Shown: positions 10,656 to 24,733, counted from the stretch's first letter. The stretch: DNA of 64,000 nucleotides from Dugong dugon (GCA_030035585.1 CM057469.1:19462501-19526500); one strand, 5' to 3'. The notes: a model not told the origin generated them from the letters alone. Made by a program: numbers and translations.

Positions 10656-11618
10656 ATGTACCATATTTTGTTCAGCCATACATCTGTTTATAGACACTTG
10701 GGTTGTTTCCGGTTTGTAGCTGTTAGGCATTATGCTGCTCTGAACATTTGCGTGTAAATCTTTGCGTGGACATGTTTTCATTTCTCTTGGGTAGACCTAC
10801 GAGTGAAACTGCTGGGTCATAAAGTAATTTATGTTTTAACTTCGTAAGAAACTTCAAAGTGACTGCATAATTTCCCACCAACAGTATATATATATTTTTC
10901 CACATCCTTTTTACCACTTGTTATTGTCTGACTTTGGATTATAGCCATTCTAATGAGTGTAGTGTTGTTTAATTGGGTTTTAATTTGCATTTTCCTAATG
11001 TGACTAATGATGTTCCAACATCTTTTCATGGCCATTTATATATCTTCTTTGATGAAATGTCTATTAAAATATTTGCCCATTTTCGTCTGCTTGTTTTTTT
11101 TTTTTTTAATTGTGGTAAAAATATATATAACAAAACATTTGCCATTTCAACATTTTTCACATGTATAATTCAGTGACGTTAATTACATTCACCGTGTTGT
11201 GCAACAATCACCACTATCCATTTCCAAATTTTTCATCACCCTTAACAGAAACTCGGTGCTCCTTAAGCAATAACTCCCCTTTTCTCCCTCTTATAGCACC
11301 CCTGGTAACCACTAATAAACTTTGGTCTAGAGATATTTCATATATGTGGGTTCATATATTTGTCCTGTTGTGTCTGATTTATTCCACTCAGGGTAATGGT
11401 TTTTAAGGTTCATCCATGTGTGGTGTGTATAAGGACTTCATTTCTCTTTATGGCTGAATAATATTCCATTGTATGGAAATACCACATATTATTTGTTCAT
11501 TCATCTGTTGATGGACATTTAGGCTGCTTCCACCTTTTGACTACTGTGAATAGCACAGCAGTGAACATTGGTATGCATCTGTTTGTATCCCTACTTTCAT
11601 GTCTTTTGGGTATATACC

Positions 11619-11779
11619 CGTAACCCGTTGCGTCGAGTCGATTCCAACTCATAGCGACCCTATAGGACAGAGGAGAACTGCCCTGTAGAGTTTTTCCAAG
11701 AAGTGCCTGGTGAATTCGAACTGCCGACGTTTTGATTAGCAGCTGTAGCACTTAACCACCACACCACCAGGGTTTCTGT
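11619..11779 (-). mobile_element. AfroSINE, short type, nested in L1, perfect TSD
   Basis: Reverse-oriented copy with CGTCGAGTCGATTCCAACTC near its 3' end. Perfect 11-bp target duplication GGGTATATACC (11,608-11,618 and 11,780-11,790) of L1 sequence. Confidence 0.96.
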
Positions 11780-12120
11780 GGGTATATACCTAGGAGTGGA
11801 ATCACTGGGCCATCTGCTACTTCTATGTTTAGCTTTTTGAGAAACCTTAAACTGTTCTCCACGGAGCTGCATCATCTTACAATCCCACCAACAATGAATG
11901 AAAGATCCATTTCTCCACATCTTGGCCAACACTTGCTTTCCGTTTTTCTGATAAAAGCCATCTAGTAGAGGTGAAGTATCTTGCGGTGATTTTGATTTGC
12001 ATTTTCCAAGTGACTAATGCCCTTTGAGCAACCTTTCATGTGCTTGTGGCCCATTGTTTAATTATTAGTTTTTGGATTATCAGAGTCCATAATATATTCT
12101 GGATATGAGTTATCAGATAT

Positions 12121-13441
12121 TAAAAAAAAGTTGCTGTTAAGCAATTCTGACTCATGGTGACTGCAGTGCAATGAATTGCTCTTATATAACCTTTCTAGCC
12201 ATGGTCTTGTAACTGCCACAAGATAATTGTCTGGGACTATGCAAATTAAGTGACTTATGGTCTACCAAAGGGATTGGTCAGTTGGTGGTCCTGGTGAGAG
12301 GACCATGCCTTGAAATTGACAAGGAGTAAGTTTATATATGGGCCAATCCCGCAGAGGCTTAGGGGGACCTCACTACCCTCAAGAAGAGTGTGGAGCGGGG
12401 CGCATCGTTTGAACCCGGATGCTTGCGCTGAGAACTTCCTAGACCCGCAAGAGAGATATGTAACACTGAAGCCGGCGCCAGATGGCAAGAGACAAGGGCG
12501 GTGGGTTTGTGGGCCTACAGAGTGAGAGCTAAGCGCCTTTCGGCAGGAGGCTTGCTGGAGGAAGCTGAAAGAGGTGTAACACTTGCCCGGGCAGGGCAGA
12601 GGCCTCAGCGTGCCGCATGCGGGCGTTGCCTCAGAGGATCCTAAGCAGAGGCCTTCTTACAGCAGGGGGCAGCCGGATGCCTCAGGGTAGGAGGCTTGCC
12701 AGCAGAACTGAAAGAGCTGAACACTTGTTTGTGCAGCGCAAGAGAGACCGACTGTGCTCCAGGCAGGGGTTGCACACCTCCACCCCGCAACGCCAGACAG
12801 CATGGCCCCGGGTAGTGTGGTGGCAAGACAGCCCCGCAGGCCCAGGCAGTGTGGCGGTAGCTGGCAGCAGAAGCATGGGAAATCCTGTGCATGGGTCATC
12901 CTGCCCTCAAGGCGAGGTCCAGCGGCAGAGCAGAAGCCTCGGGCAGTGTGGCTGTAGCCAGAAGCTGCGGTGACGTGAACATAGCGTCTGACTTGAGCCA
13001 TAGCGCACCTGCCCAGCGACATAGGAATGGACATGGGTAGTCTGGGAAGGGTAAGCGTTTCCCCTTTGGGAATCTGTTGTTATTGTTTACCGTTTGGTTT
13101 CTATAAATAATAATGGCTTTCACTTTGCCAACACTGTGTAAGTGTCTCGTGTGTCTGGCTCCATCACAGATGAACATAGCACCCATGGAATGGTTGATGC
13201 CAGTGGGTGGATGTACTTACCACATTCCTGGCAGTCACGGCTGCCTGGAAGTTTGTGGCACAGCCTGCCTGCATGTACAATGCAGCTAGAGCATACAGCG
13301 ACCCCATGTGTTTCAGACTAGAACTGCACTCCATAGAGTTTTCAATGGCTGTGATCTTCTGAGGCACCTCTGGGTGGTTTCAAACCACCAACCTTTCAGT
13401 TAGTAACAGAATACTTACTGTCTGCACCACCCAGGGACTCC
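12121..13441 (-). mobile_element. AfroSINE, long type, split by an LTR
   Basis: The 3' end is at 12,121-12,161 and the 5' part at 13,298-13,441 (ends CACCCAGGGACTCC). The whole is flanked by TTATCAGATAT (12,110-12,120) and TTATCAAATAT (13,442-13,452), its duplication in L1. The 1.1-kb LTR between the halves is a later insertion. Confidence 0.9.
12162..13297 (+). mobile_element. GC-rich ERV-type solo LTR nested in a SINE
   Basis: TG...CA element of about 1.14 kb flanked by GTGAC (12,157-12,161) and GCGAC (13,298-13,302), a 5-bp duplication with one C-to-T change. The start TGCAGTGCAATGAATTG and the GGGATTGGTCAG block match the LTR at 6862-7689. TATATATGG-like sequence lies near 12,330, and an AT-rich AATAATAATGG near 13,106 may be the R region. 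The middle is rich in near-repeated CAGTGTGG...CAGCAGAAGC blocks. Frames open on both strands reflect GC content, not genes. Confidence 0.78.
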
Positions 13442-13849
13442 TTATCAAATATATAAATTAGAAATATTTTCTCCCAATCTGTGGCTTGTAATTTCATTTA
13501 TTTTAGTGGTGTCTTTGGAAGTGCAAAAGCTTTCAATTTTGATTAAGTCAAATTTATATATATATATTATTTTATAGATTGTGTTTTTGGTGTTGTATCT
13601 AAGAAATTTTTGCCTAACTCAAGATCATGAAGATGTTCTCTTATGTTTTATTCTAAAATTTTTATAGTTTAGCTCTCACGTTTAGGCCTATGATCTGTTT
13701 TGAGTTGATTTCTGTGTATGGTGTGAGGTAAGGGTCTAAATGTATCTTTATGCATGTGGATATTTAATTGTCCCAGAACCAACTGCTGAGGAGACTATCC
13801 TTTCCCCATTGAATTGCCTGGCATCTTTGATTTATGTATCTGTCCTTAG

Positions 13850-14045
13850 GTTAAGCACTCAACTACTAGCCAAAAGGTTGGCAGTTCAAACCCACCCAAA
13901 GACACCTCAGAAGAAAGGACTGGCAATCTGCTTCTGAAGGTCACACAGCCTTAAAAATCCCTATGGAGTGCAGTTCTACTCTGCACAGATGAGGTCGCCA
14001 TGAGTCAGAGGCAACTCAACAGCAACTAACAACAACAATAACAAT
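13850..14045 (+). mobile_element. AfroSINE, 5'-truncated long type
   Basis: Starts within the tRNA-like head (GGTTAAGCACTCAACTAC) and ends CAACAGCAACTAACAACAAC, i.e. with the RTE-like AAC tail. Nested in L1. Confidence 0.92.
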
Positions 14046-14286
14046 GCTAGTACCATACTTTTTTGAATACTGTAACTTTGTGGTGTGTTTTGAAATTGGG
14101 GAGTGTAAGTCCTCCAACTTTGTTATTCTTTTTCTAGATTGTTTTTGTTATTCTGAGTCTTTTGCATTCCATATAAATTTTAGATGCAGCTTGTCAATTT
14201 AAAAAAAAAAAAAAAGCCTGCTGAATTTTGATAGAGATTGTGTTGAATCTAGAAATCAATTTGGGAAGAATTGCCATTTTAATAAT

Positions 14287-14425
14287 TGTGGTAGGCAGAA
14301 TAATAGCCTCCCAAAGTCTCCATGAGTCGGAATCAACTTGATAATGGGTTTGGAGGTGTTTTTTTTTTTTCTTTTTAAAAGATGTTCTTACCCTAAGATG
14401 TGAATATGTTACCTTACATGGCCCC
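14287..14425 (+). mobile_element. MLT1-like LTR 5' fragment, interrupted
   Basis: TGTGGTAGGCAGAATAATAG and GTGAATATGTTACCTTACAT are signature blocks of MLT1 LTRs. A 57-bp SINE/RTE 3'-end fragment splits them. Confidence 0.75.
14318..14374 (+). mobile_element. Severely 5'-truncated SINE or RTE 3' end
   Basis: Only the last ~35 bp (CATGAGTCGGAATCAACTTG and following) plus a T-rich tail are present. AAAG occurs on both sides, a possible short duplication. The same 3' sequence is shared by AfroSINE and RTE, so the source cannot be told. Confidence 0.7.
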
Positions 14426-14426
14426 C

Positions 14427-14547
14427 TGTGGGGAATTGGATGTGGGGGACTGGCACTACAGTGTTACTCTGGCTATTGCTATTGCTGTGAGTAATAAAGG
14501 TTTAATCTGATTCAGTGGGCTGGTGTTTCTGTGCAAGTAGGGTAACA
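14427..14547 (+). mobile_element. Possible LTR remnant
   Basis: TGTGGGGAATTGG...GGGTAACA contains GTGAGTAATAAAGG, resembling a retroviral R/U5 end. No duplication seen; weak call. Confidence 0.3.
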
Positions 14548-16003
14548 TCTCAAACACTTTACACTTTCTGACTTAACAGTTAATTGATTTTTGGATGTTA
14601 AATGAACCTTATGTTTCTGTAATAAATCCTGGTTTATATGTTGCTAGATTTGGTTTGCAAATATTTTTTTGAGAAGTTTTGCATCTATATTCGTGAGAGT
14701 TATTGGCCTATAGTAGGACTTTTTTTTTCTTAAGACGTCTTTGTCTTGCTTTGATATCAGGGTAATACTGGCTTCATAGAATAAATTAGGAAGTGTACTC
14801 TTCTCTATTTTCTGGAAGAATTTGTAAAGGATTGTTATTTCTTCTTTAAATATTTGATCAAATTCATCAGTGAAGCTATCAGAGCTTAGGCTTTTCTTTG
14901 TGGGAGGACTTTTTAAATTGCTAATTCAATTTCTTTGCTTGTTATAGGTCTATTCACATGTCCTGTTCTTGAGTCAGTTTTGGTAATTTGTGTCTTTCTA
15001 AGAATTTGTTCATTTTGTGTAAGTTATCCAATTTGTTGGCAAATAGTTAATAGTATTCCTTTTTTTTTTTGTCTGAACAACCAGTAAATTCCTGATTTTG
15101 GTAATTTGTCTTCTCACTTTTTTCTTGGTCAATATAGCTAAAGCTTTGTCAATTTTATTGATTTTCTTTTAAGAATCAACTTTTCGTTTTATTATTTTTC
15201 TCTGTTGTTTTTCTGAGTTTTAATTTATTGTTATTACTCTTCCTTCCCTCTGCTTTGAGTTCAGTTTGCTCTTCTTTTTCTAGTTTCTTAAGGTGGAAGC
15301 ATACGTTATTGATTTGAGATTTTTCTTCTTTTCTAATATAGGCAATTTAAAGCTATAAATTTCCCTTTCAGCATTGCTTTAACTCCATTCCATAAATTTT
15401 GATACTTTTTTTTTCCATTTAGTTCAAAATATTTTGTAATTTTCCTGGTGATTTCTTCTTTGGCCCATGGGTTATTTAGAAGTGTGTTGTTTAATTTTCA
15501 GATATTTGTGGATTTCCCTCATTTTCTTCTATTGTTGATTTCTAATTTAATTCCACATGGTCAGAGAACATACTTTGTATGATTTCACACCTTTCAAATT
15601 TATTGAGACTTATAGCCTATTCTGAAGAATGTCTCACATGTACTTGAGAACTGCTGTTCCATGGAGTGCGCTATAGAGGTCAGCTAGATTACTTTGGTTG
15701 CTTGTGTTATTCAACTCTGCTATACACTTGCTCGTTTTCTGTCTAGTTGTTCTATCCATTGTTAAATGTGAGTATTGATGTCTCTAATTATTGTTTTTGA
15801 ATTTTCTCTTTCTCCTTCATTTCTGTAAGTTTTAGCTTCATGTATTTCGGGGCTGTGTTGTTAGTTGTGTATATGCTTCTAATTATTGTACCTTCCTGAG
15901 GAATTGACCCTTTTATTATTATAAAGTATCCCTCTTTATTTCTAGTGACATTTTTTGTTTTTTAGTCTATTCTACCTGACATTAGTATAGCCACTGCAGT
16001 TTC

Positions 16004-17310
<1,307 letters not shown>

Positions 17311-17484
17311 GGAGTCCCTGGGTGGTACAAACAGTTAATGTGCTCTGCTGCTGACCAAAAGGTTGGATGTTCAAGTGCACCCAGAGGTGCCTCCCAAAAA
17401 AAGGCCTGGGTGAACACAGTTCTACTCTGACGCACAGAGTATCACCATGAGTTAGAATCGACTTGACAACAACTGGTGGTTTCT
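17311..17484 (+). mobile_element. AfroSINE, long type
   Basis: GGAGTCCCTGGGTGGTACAA start and TTAGAATCGACTTGACAACA end; the middle is shortened. Confidence 0.93.
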
Positions 17485-17539
17485 TCATGTTGAGAATGGT
17501 TAGCATTTTATTAATCCAGGGAGCATGGCTTACATCTCT

Positions 17540-17600
17540 GGAGGATCTCCCATTGTGCCTTGCACATAGTCAATGCTTAATAAATGTTCTCTAAAATAAG
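17540..17600 (+). mobile_element. MIR or L2 3' end remnant
   Basis: TGCCTTGCACATAGTCAATG followed by CTTAATAAATGTTC matches the shared end of MIR/L2 elements. Confidence 0.5.
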
Positions 17601-18089
17601 TAAATGAACTGATACATGATGAGAAAGAATTTTAACTGAGGAAGAATTTCTTAAGCACTAACCACAGTCTATCATGGTTTGTATTTCATCTGTTCTTTAA
17701 CAGTTTCCAAATAACTGATCGTGAAATGCTAACAATTGCTAACTCTAGGCATAAGCTCTGCCCTTAAAATCCAATCCCAAAGACTGGAAAAATGGTTTAG
17801 ATAAACAGTCCTACACTTTGATACACAACTTACTACTACTTTATCTTATACTGCAGAAAAAATCCTTCCCCAAAGACTTCCAGGGATCAGTTTCTTGATG
17901 TGAACAAGTGCTTGATTCATTTCCTGCTCTCTTCTCTATCAGTACTCTGATCTGTAACTTTTCTTTTAAGCCACTTGCGGATCAACCTTTGCCTGCCTAA
18001 TTCTTTATAAAATAATTGCCACCTAAGTGTCTCTCAAATCCATCTAATTTTCGCTACTGCTACTACCCATCGTCAGTTGCCTACACCAC
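17601..18089. other. Intergenic, no gene seen
   Basis: No recognised element. Confidence 0.5.
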
Positions 18090-18960
18090 AGGTTCTCAAA
18101 CTTGGCTGCACGTGGACTTATCTGGGGAGTTTCAAAAAAATATTGATGCTTGGCTCACACTCCCCCCAGGAGATCTGATTTAATTGGCATGCGGTGTAGT
18201 CTAGGCATCTAGATGTTTTTTTTTGTTTTGTTTTTTTTTTTGCTTTTTATTTTTTTAATTGTTGTACTTTAAGTGAAAGTTTACAATTCAAGTTAGTGTC
18301 TCACACAAAAATTTATACGTACATTGTTATGTGACCCTAATTGCTCTCCCTATACTGTGACAGCACACTCCTCCTTTCTACCCTGATTTCATTCAACCAG
18401 CTCCTGACCCTCTCTGCCTTCTCATCTCGCTTCCGGACAGGAGCTGCCCATTTAGTCTCATGTATCTACTTGAGCTAAGAAGCACACTCTTCACAAGTAT
18501 CATATTCTGTCCCCTAGTCCAGTCTAATTTTTGTCTGAAGAGTTGGGCTCGGGAATGGTTTTAGTTCTGGGTTGACAGAGAGTCCAGGGGTCGTACTCTC
18601 TGGGGTTCCTCCAGTCTCAGTCAGACCATTAAGTCTGATCTTTTTACTAGATTTTGAGTTCTGCATCCCACTTTTGTCCTGCTCCAACAGGGACTCTATT
18701 GTGTTCCCTGTCAAGGCAGACATTGGTGATAGCCAGGCACCATCTAGTTCTTCTGGTCTCACGCTGATGTAGTCTCTGGTTTATGTGGCCCTTTCTGTCT
18801 CTTGGGCTACTACTTTCCTTGTGTCTTTGGTGTTCTTCATTCTCCTTTACTCTAGGTGGGTTGGGACCAATTGATGCATCTTAGATGGCCGCTCGCTAGC
18901 TTTTAAGACCTAGGCATCAAGTGATACTGATGTGCAGCTGAAGTTAAGAACCTTTCGTTT
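18090..18960 (+). mobile_element. MER5A-like hAT-Charlie relic, split
   Basis: Non-autonomous DNA transposon: GGTTCTCAAACTTGGCTGCA near the left end and GATGTGCAGCTGAAGTTAAG / GAACC at the right (about 18,919-18,960). An L1 3' UTR insertion separates the halves. Confidence 0.82.
18210..18909 (-). mobile_element. L1 3' UTR insertion with TSD, - strand
   Basis: Poly(T) at the left is the reversed A-tail; the body carries GGAGCTGCCCATTTAGTCTC and TTGGGACCAATTGATGCATC. Perfect target duplication CTAGGCATC (18,201-18,209 and 18,910-18,918) of MER5A sequence. It is a 5'-truncated L1 consisting of 3' UTR only; frames inside are not genes. Confidence 0.9.
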
Positions 18961-19421
18961 CCAGCACTGCAGTTGCCTCCAGACTCTATATTCAATCTTT
19001 GCCCCACTTTACTCCCTACCCTGCCCACTTCTTCCCCACAATTACAGAGTAATCTTTCCAAAATGCAGTTTTAATTGTACCCCTTCATCTCTCCTTAAAC
19101 TTTTCAACTGTTTTCCATTAATCACAGCATACAGGCCAAAAACCTAAAAATGACCTGTAGAGCTTGTCTTGTTCTAGCTTTGACTACCTCTCCAGCCGCA
19201 TTCTGCCCCATGATTCCTCTTGATTTCTCTGCTCTGGCACATTAATTTTTTAGTTCCTCAGACATGACATGCTTTTTCCTACCACAGGGCCTTTGCACAT
19301 GCTGCATCCGCTGTAAAGCTCTTTTTCCACTCCTTGCCTAGTTCACTTCCAATTTACCCTTCAGCTTTCCTCTCATCATTTCCTCATGCACACCTTCTCT
19401 GACCTCCTATTATATGCTTCT

Positions 19422-19487
19422 ATAGGGTTACTGTAGGGTCACTATGCATTGGAATCGACTTGATGGCAACAAATTTGGTTTTTTTGG
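19422..19487 (+). mobile_element. AfroSINE 3'-end fragment
   Basis: Only the 3' block (GGTCACTATGCATTGGAATC) and T-rich tail are present, inserted in L2. Confidence 0.8.
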
Positions 19488-19498
19488 TATAGCACCAC

Positions 19499-19700
19499 AG
19501 GTAGTGCACATGGTTAAGCACTGGACTACTAAGTAAAGGATGATGGTTCAAACCCACCCAGAGGTGCCTCGGAGGTAAGACCTGGTGATCTGCTTCCAAA
19601 AGGTCACAGACTTGAAAACCCTATGGAGCAGTTTCTGCTCTGCGCACTTGGGATCACCATGAGTCAGAACTGACTCAACAGCAACTAACAACAACAAACG
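19499..19700 (+). mobile_element. AfroSINE, long type, with TSD
   Basis: Ends CAGCAACTAACAACAACAAA. Perfect 9-bp duplication TAGCACCAC (19,490-19,498 and 19,701-19,709). Confidence 0.95.
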
Positions 19701-19857
19701 TAGCACCACGTAAACTCTGCTTCATGTTATTTATGGCAGGTGGAATTTTATGTACTGTAGTGGTTCTCCCACTGAAGCTCCTTGAATATAGAGTCCATAT
19801 GTCTATTTTTGCTTCACATGGCATTGCCAAAACCTAGCATAGTGACTGGCATGTAAT

Positions 19858-20025
19858 AAAAAACCAAAACCAAACTCATTGCTGCTGCTTCGATTCCAAC
19901 TCATAGCAACCCTACAGGACAGAGAAGAACTGCCCCATAGCGTTTCGAAGGAGCGTCTGGTGGATTCCAACTATCAACCTTTTGGTTAGCAGCTTAGCTC
20001 TTAACCACTGCTCCACTAGGGCTCC
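19858..20025 (-). mobile_element. AfroSINE, short type, in L2
   Basis: Reverse copy from the AAAAACCAAAACC tail to CCACTAGGGCTCC; it splits the L2 3' end. Confidence 0.94.
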
Positions 20026-20159
20026 GTATATAATAGGCACTTAAATTATTTACTGAAGGAATAAGTATGAATGGATGAAATCCATCAGCGAGTCCAATTG
20101 ATGTCACCTCAAAAATATCTCTGGAATCCGTTTGTTTCCTTTCATCTTCCCTGCTGGTC

Positions 20160-20750
20160 CAAGCCAGTAGTCTAAACCTACTGAACAGACTCATCACTGG
20201 TTTTCATACTCTCCCTCTTATCCCTCTCCAAACAGTTGTATTAATTGCATCCAGAGTGATCTTTTAAAAATACAACTAATAAGTCACTCCTTAGTTTAAA
20301 ATCTTTCAAAGTCTTCCCATTATTCTTAGAATAAAGTCCAGTCGCCTTACCTCTCTCACCAACTACACTGTCCTCCTTTCCCTTCCTCAAAGATGCCAAG
20401 CCCTTTCCAGCTTTCAGGCTTTAGCACTTAAACTGTTCCTTTCGCCTGAAATGCTGTTTACGTGCCTCATTCTTATTTTTTAGGGCTCAGCTAAAATGTC
20501 ACATTGTATACATGTTTTCCTTGACTGTTTATTTAAAGTAACTTCCTTTAGTTACACTTACTGCCCTCTTTATTTCCCCTATAACACTACGACAATCTAT
20601 AATTTTTAAAAATTTTCTTGATTATGCTCTACGTTTCCCACCGGACTGTTAGCTCCATGGAAGCAGGTATTCTGTTCATCCTGTTCCCTGTCTCCCCAGC
20701 AGATAGCACAGTGTTTAGTTCATAATGGGTACAGAATAAATGACCAAATC
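20160..20750 (+). mobile_element. Second L2 LINE 3' region
   Basis: L2 blocks in order: TCTTTCAAAGTCTTCCCATT, AATAAAGTCCAGTCGCC, GACTGTTAGCTCCATGGAAG, AGCACAGTGTTTAG and a GAATAAAT end. Confidence 0.82.
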
Positions 20751-20756
20751 GTACTA

Positions 20757-21130
20757 TGGGTGCCAGCCTCCAAGATGATCCCCAATGATCCTCACCTCCT
20801 GCTGTTCATGTCTTTGTGTAATCCCCTCCCACACTGAATCAGCGTTGGCTGTGCGTGACTAGTACGATACATCTGAAGTGATAATGTGGTTCTCAAGTCT
20901 AGGTAATAAAAGGCATTGCAGTTCCCACCTTAATCTCTTGGGTTATTTATTCTGGGAGAAGCCAGCTGCCATGCTGTCAGGACATTCAAGCAGCCCCACT
21001 GAAAGACCCCATGGAAAGGCACTGAGACCTCCAGCCAGCAGCCAGCACCGACTTTATAACCACGTCAGTGAACAGCCTTGGAAGTGGATCCTGCAGCCCT
21101 AGTCAAGCCTTCAAGGTAGCTGCAGCTGGA
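20757..21130 (+). mobile_element. MLT1-type MaLR LTR fragment
   Basis: GTGCCAGCCTCCAAGATGAT, AAGCCAGCTGCCATGCTGTC and CTTGGAAGTGGATCCTGCAG are signature blocks of MLT1 LTRs. The 3' end is missing. Confidence 0.85.
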
Positions 21131-21248
21131 AGTAGGAAGAGTATGGATAGGCCCTGGCCTGCTGTGCAATTGTTAAAACTTTAGTGAGTGGTGAACTGAG
21201 ATACCATTCTGGTGGAAAGTAAAGCACTGGCAATATCTTTAACCATCA

Positions 21249-21422
21249 GTTGCTGTCAAGTCGATTCTGACTCATGGCAACCCCATGTGTGTCAGAGTAG
21301 AACTGTGCTCCATAGAGTTTTCAATGGCTGATTTTCAGCAGTAGCTCTTCAAGCCTTTCTTCCTGGGTGCTTCTGGGTGGATGCAAACCTCCAACCTTTT
21401 GGTTAGCAGTTGAATGCAGGCC
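21249..21422 (-). mobile_element. AfroSINE, long type
   Basis: Reverse copy from CATCAGTTGCTGTCAAGTCG to GGTTAGCAGTTGAATGC; its 5' end is truncated. Confidence 0.92.
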
Positions 21423-22561
<1,139 letters not shown>

Positions 22562-22574
22562 TAACCACTACCAT

Positions 22575-22732
22575 TGAAACCCTGGTGGCATAATGGTTAA
22601 GAGTTTGGCTGCTAACCAAAAGGACAGCAGTTCGAATACACTAGTGCTCCTTAGAAACTCTATGGGGCAGCTCTACTCTGTCCTATAGGGTCGCTATGAG
22701 TCAGAATCTACTCAACGGCAAGAGTTAATGGG
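22575..22732 (+). mobile_element. AfroSINE, short type, 13-bp TSD
   Basis: Perfect duplication TAACCACTACCAT (22,562-22,574 and 22,733-22,745) frames an otherwise standard copy. Confidence 0.97.
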
Positions 22733-22839
22733 TAACCACTACCATGCGTCTCTGAGTTTGATGAACCTTAAGTCAGTTTTAAACTTCCTGTATCCCCACC
22801 CAGATTAGTACCCCTGAAATCAAAGTAAAGAAAAATCAA

Positions 22840-23380
22840 AATGTAGTGATACAATATCCTCATATACTTGTGGGAGTATACATTGGTACATCCTGTTTAA
22901 GAACAATCTGATGAAATGTATTCAGACCTTTAAAATGTGCACATTTTGTCCCAGCAATAAAAGATGTCAACAAAGACAAATGTTCATCCAAGTGTTTTTA
23001 TGATAATAAAGAGGGTGGAAACAACCCTCATGTAAAGAAAAAAAAAAAAAAAGAATTATTTAGACGATGATACATAACATATGTAGGAATGGTATGCTCC
23101 CGTTAAAAGTTCACAATGTATTATTAAGTTTCAAAAAAGATCTCAGTTGAATTGTACATTTTAAATGGGTGAATTGTATGGTATGTGAATTATCTTAATA
23201 AAGCTCTTACCAAAAGAAGAAGAAGAAGAAGGTTTCAAAATACTATCCCATCCTATTTTGGTGTAGATCTAGAAGATTCTGCATGATTATCTCTGGGTGG
23301 TGAGGTTATGGGTAATTTTCAATTCTTTTTTAATTATCAATGTTTTCTAAACATTCTAATAAATGTATTCTTTTAAACTT
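22840..23380 (+). mobile_element. Old L1 3' UTR
   Basis: Decayed L1M-like 3' sequence: TTGAATTGTACATTTTAAAT, GAATTATCTTAATAAAGC, then TCTCTGGGTGGTGAGG. A-rich and (GAA)n runs at 23,038 and 23,216. Confidence 0.65.
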
Positions 23381-23383
23381 TAA

Positions 23384-23738
23384 GACCAGACTTACTGGCC
23401 TAACGGAGACTGCAGAAACCCCAAGAGTATGGCCCCCAGACATCCTTTTAGCTCAGTAATGAAGTCACTCCCAAGGTTCACTGTTCAGCCAAAGATTAGA
23501 CAGCCCCATGAAACAAAATGAGACTAATGGGGCACAACAGTCCAGGGACAAGGACTAGAAGGCAGGAAGGGACAGGAAAGCTGGTAATAGGGGACCCAAG
23601 GTTGAGAAGGGACAGTGTTGACATGTCGTGGGGTTGTTAACCAATGTCATAAAACAATATGTGTACTAACTGTTTAATGAGAAACTATTCTATAAACCTT
23701 CATCTAAAGTACAATAAAAAATAAAAATAAAAAAAGAC
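23384..23738 (+). mobile_element. Afrotherian L1 3' UTR fragment with A-tail
   Basis: GACCAGACTTACTGGCCTAA start, AACCAATGTCATAAAACAAT, CTTCATCTAAAGTACAATAA and an A-rich tail. Same type as 30,661-31,068 and, reversed, 58,094-58,565. Confidence 0.8.
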
Positions 23739-24733
23739 ATGAAATCAGCTGCTATAGATGTGAAAAATATTAAATCTTGGCTGAGATTTAGGAACATCAA
23801 TCCAATCAAAGTTACTGGAATAGTTTTACATGATTGTATCACTGTGACCTAATCACCCTTAAATGAAGGGAAGTGACTGAAACTGCTTACTCATAATAAA
23901 TTACGTGTACTTGAGTATCTGTAATGTGCCCTTTTTTAAAAGAAGTATTAGCAGAAATGGAGTGGCTCTGCCTATAGTTCATAAAAAGCAGGGACAAGAA
24001 TCTGGCAATGTGTGCAGTGCTGATGGGGGACAGATGCTGAATGGGCAGAGGTGGTCTGTGTGGACAAGCATGGAGAAGCACTGAGAATACTCACCCCCCT
24101 CTACTTGTTCTTATTTCATGCTCAGCAAGTACTTCATGGTGTAGAACGGGTGCCTTAAATTGTGGGTGGGAGTACTCTTTAAGCTACAAAAGTATGTCTC
24201 CTACTGTCAATAAAACATTAACTGTCTGGTGAGTGTGTCAGTCTCTTGTGAGTTTGGGTTCTGTGCCACTGACAGCTTATGTGCCTCTTAAGTGCCACGG
24301 ACAGCTCTGGCTTCTGAACAAGATCCTAGTGGCCACCTCTACCAATAAGCCAGCCTCTGCCTATGCTGTGGGTATTTGTAGAGAACCAGAATACTCTCTC
24401 TTTACAAATAATATGTCAATGTCCTTCTGAAGACAAGAGTTTCACTCAAAGGAGGAACCCTAATACTAAAAGCGTCAAGTTCATGGGGCAATATATTGGG
24501 GGAAGGTAAACTATTAGACACCTACCAAATTATGCCATGAGAACGATACCTAAACTTAGGACTGGTCCTAAGAACTGCATTACTTCCTGTGTTTTGTTTT
24601 GTTTTTAGCTAGAAGCTTAGTGAGCTCGTAGATAGACATTTGCATTTAGTTTTCCTCTTAAGGCTAATCTTGGGCAGGCACAAGTCCTGTCAGAGTCAGG
24701 TAGAAGTTCTCTAATTCAGCCGTCCTCTAGTAA
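23739..24733. other. Intergenic, no gene seen
   Basis: No recognised element. Confidence 0.5.

Larger units (their letters stand above)
9915..11092 (-). mobile_element. L1 3' end, older copy, - strand
   Basis: Reverse complement of an L1M-type 3' end: starts with the ACCATAAAATTCACC block and continues through TATTGCTGAGTAGTATT and TTTTTACCACTTGTTATT. Two AfroSINEs (10,231 and 10,447) interrupt it. A second L1 3' end begins directly after it at 11,093. Confidence 0.8.
11093..16003 (-). mobile_element. 5'-truncated L1, - strand, heavily interrupted
   Basis: Poly(T) at 11,095-11,107 is the reversed A-tail, followed by the antisense L1M-type 3' UTR (AACAATCACCACTATCC, CATTGTATGGAAATACCACA) and from about 14,050 by antisense ORF2 (for example TTGATATCAGGGTAATACTGGC at 14,751). 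The element stops at about 16.0 kb inside ORF2. Insertions inside it: SINEs at 11,619, 12,121/13,298 and 13,850, a GC-rich LTR (12,162-13,297) and an MLT1-like piece (14,287). No functional ORF remains. Confidence 0.85.
18970..20085 (+). mobile_element. L2 LINE 3' region, interrupted by SINEs
   Basis: Typical decayed L2: AATCTTTCCAAAATGC, GGGCCTTTGCACATGCTG, then CTAGCATAGTGACTGGCATG and a TAATAGGCAC...GAATGGATG end. Three SINE pieces (19,422, 19,499 and 19,858) are inserted. Confidence 0.85.

Noticed and set aside
12617..13186. Overlapping open frames of 60-125 codons on both strands
   Set aside because: They lie inside a GC-rich LTR; few stops are expected there and nothing resembles a protein family.
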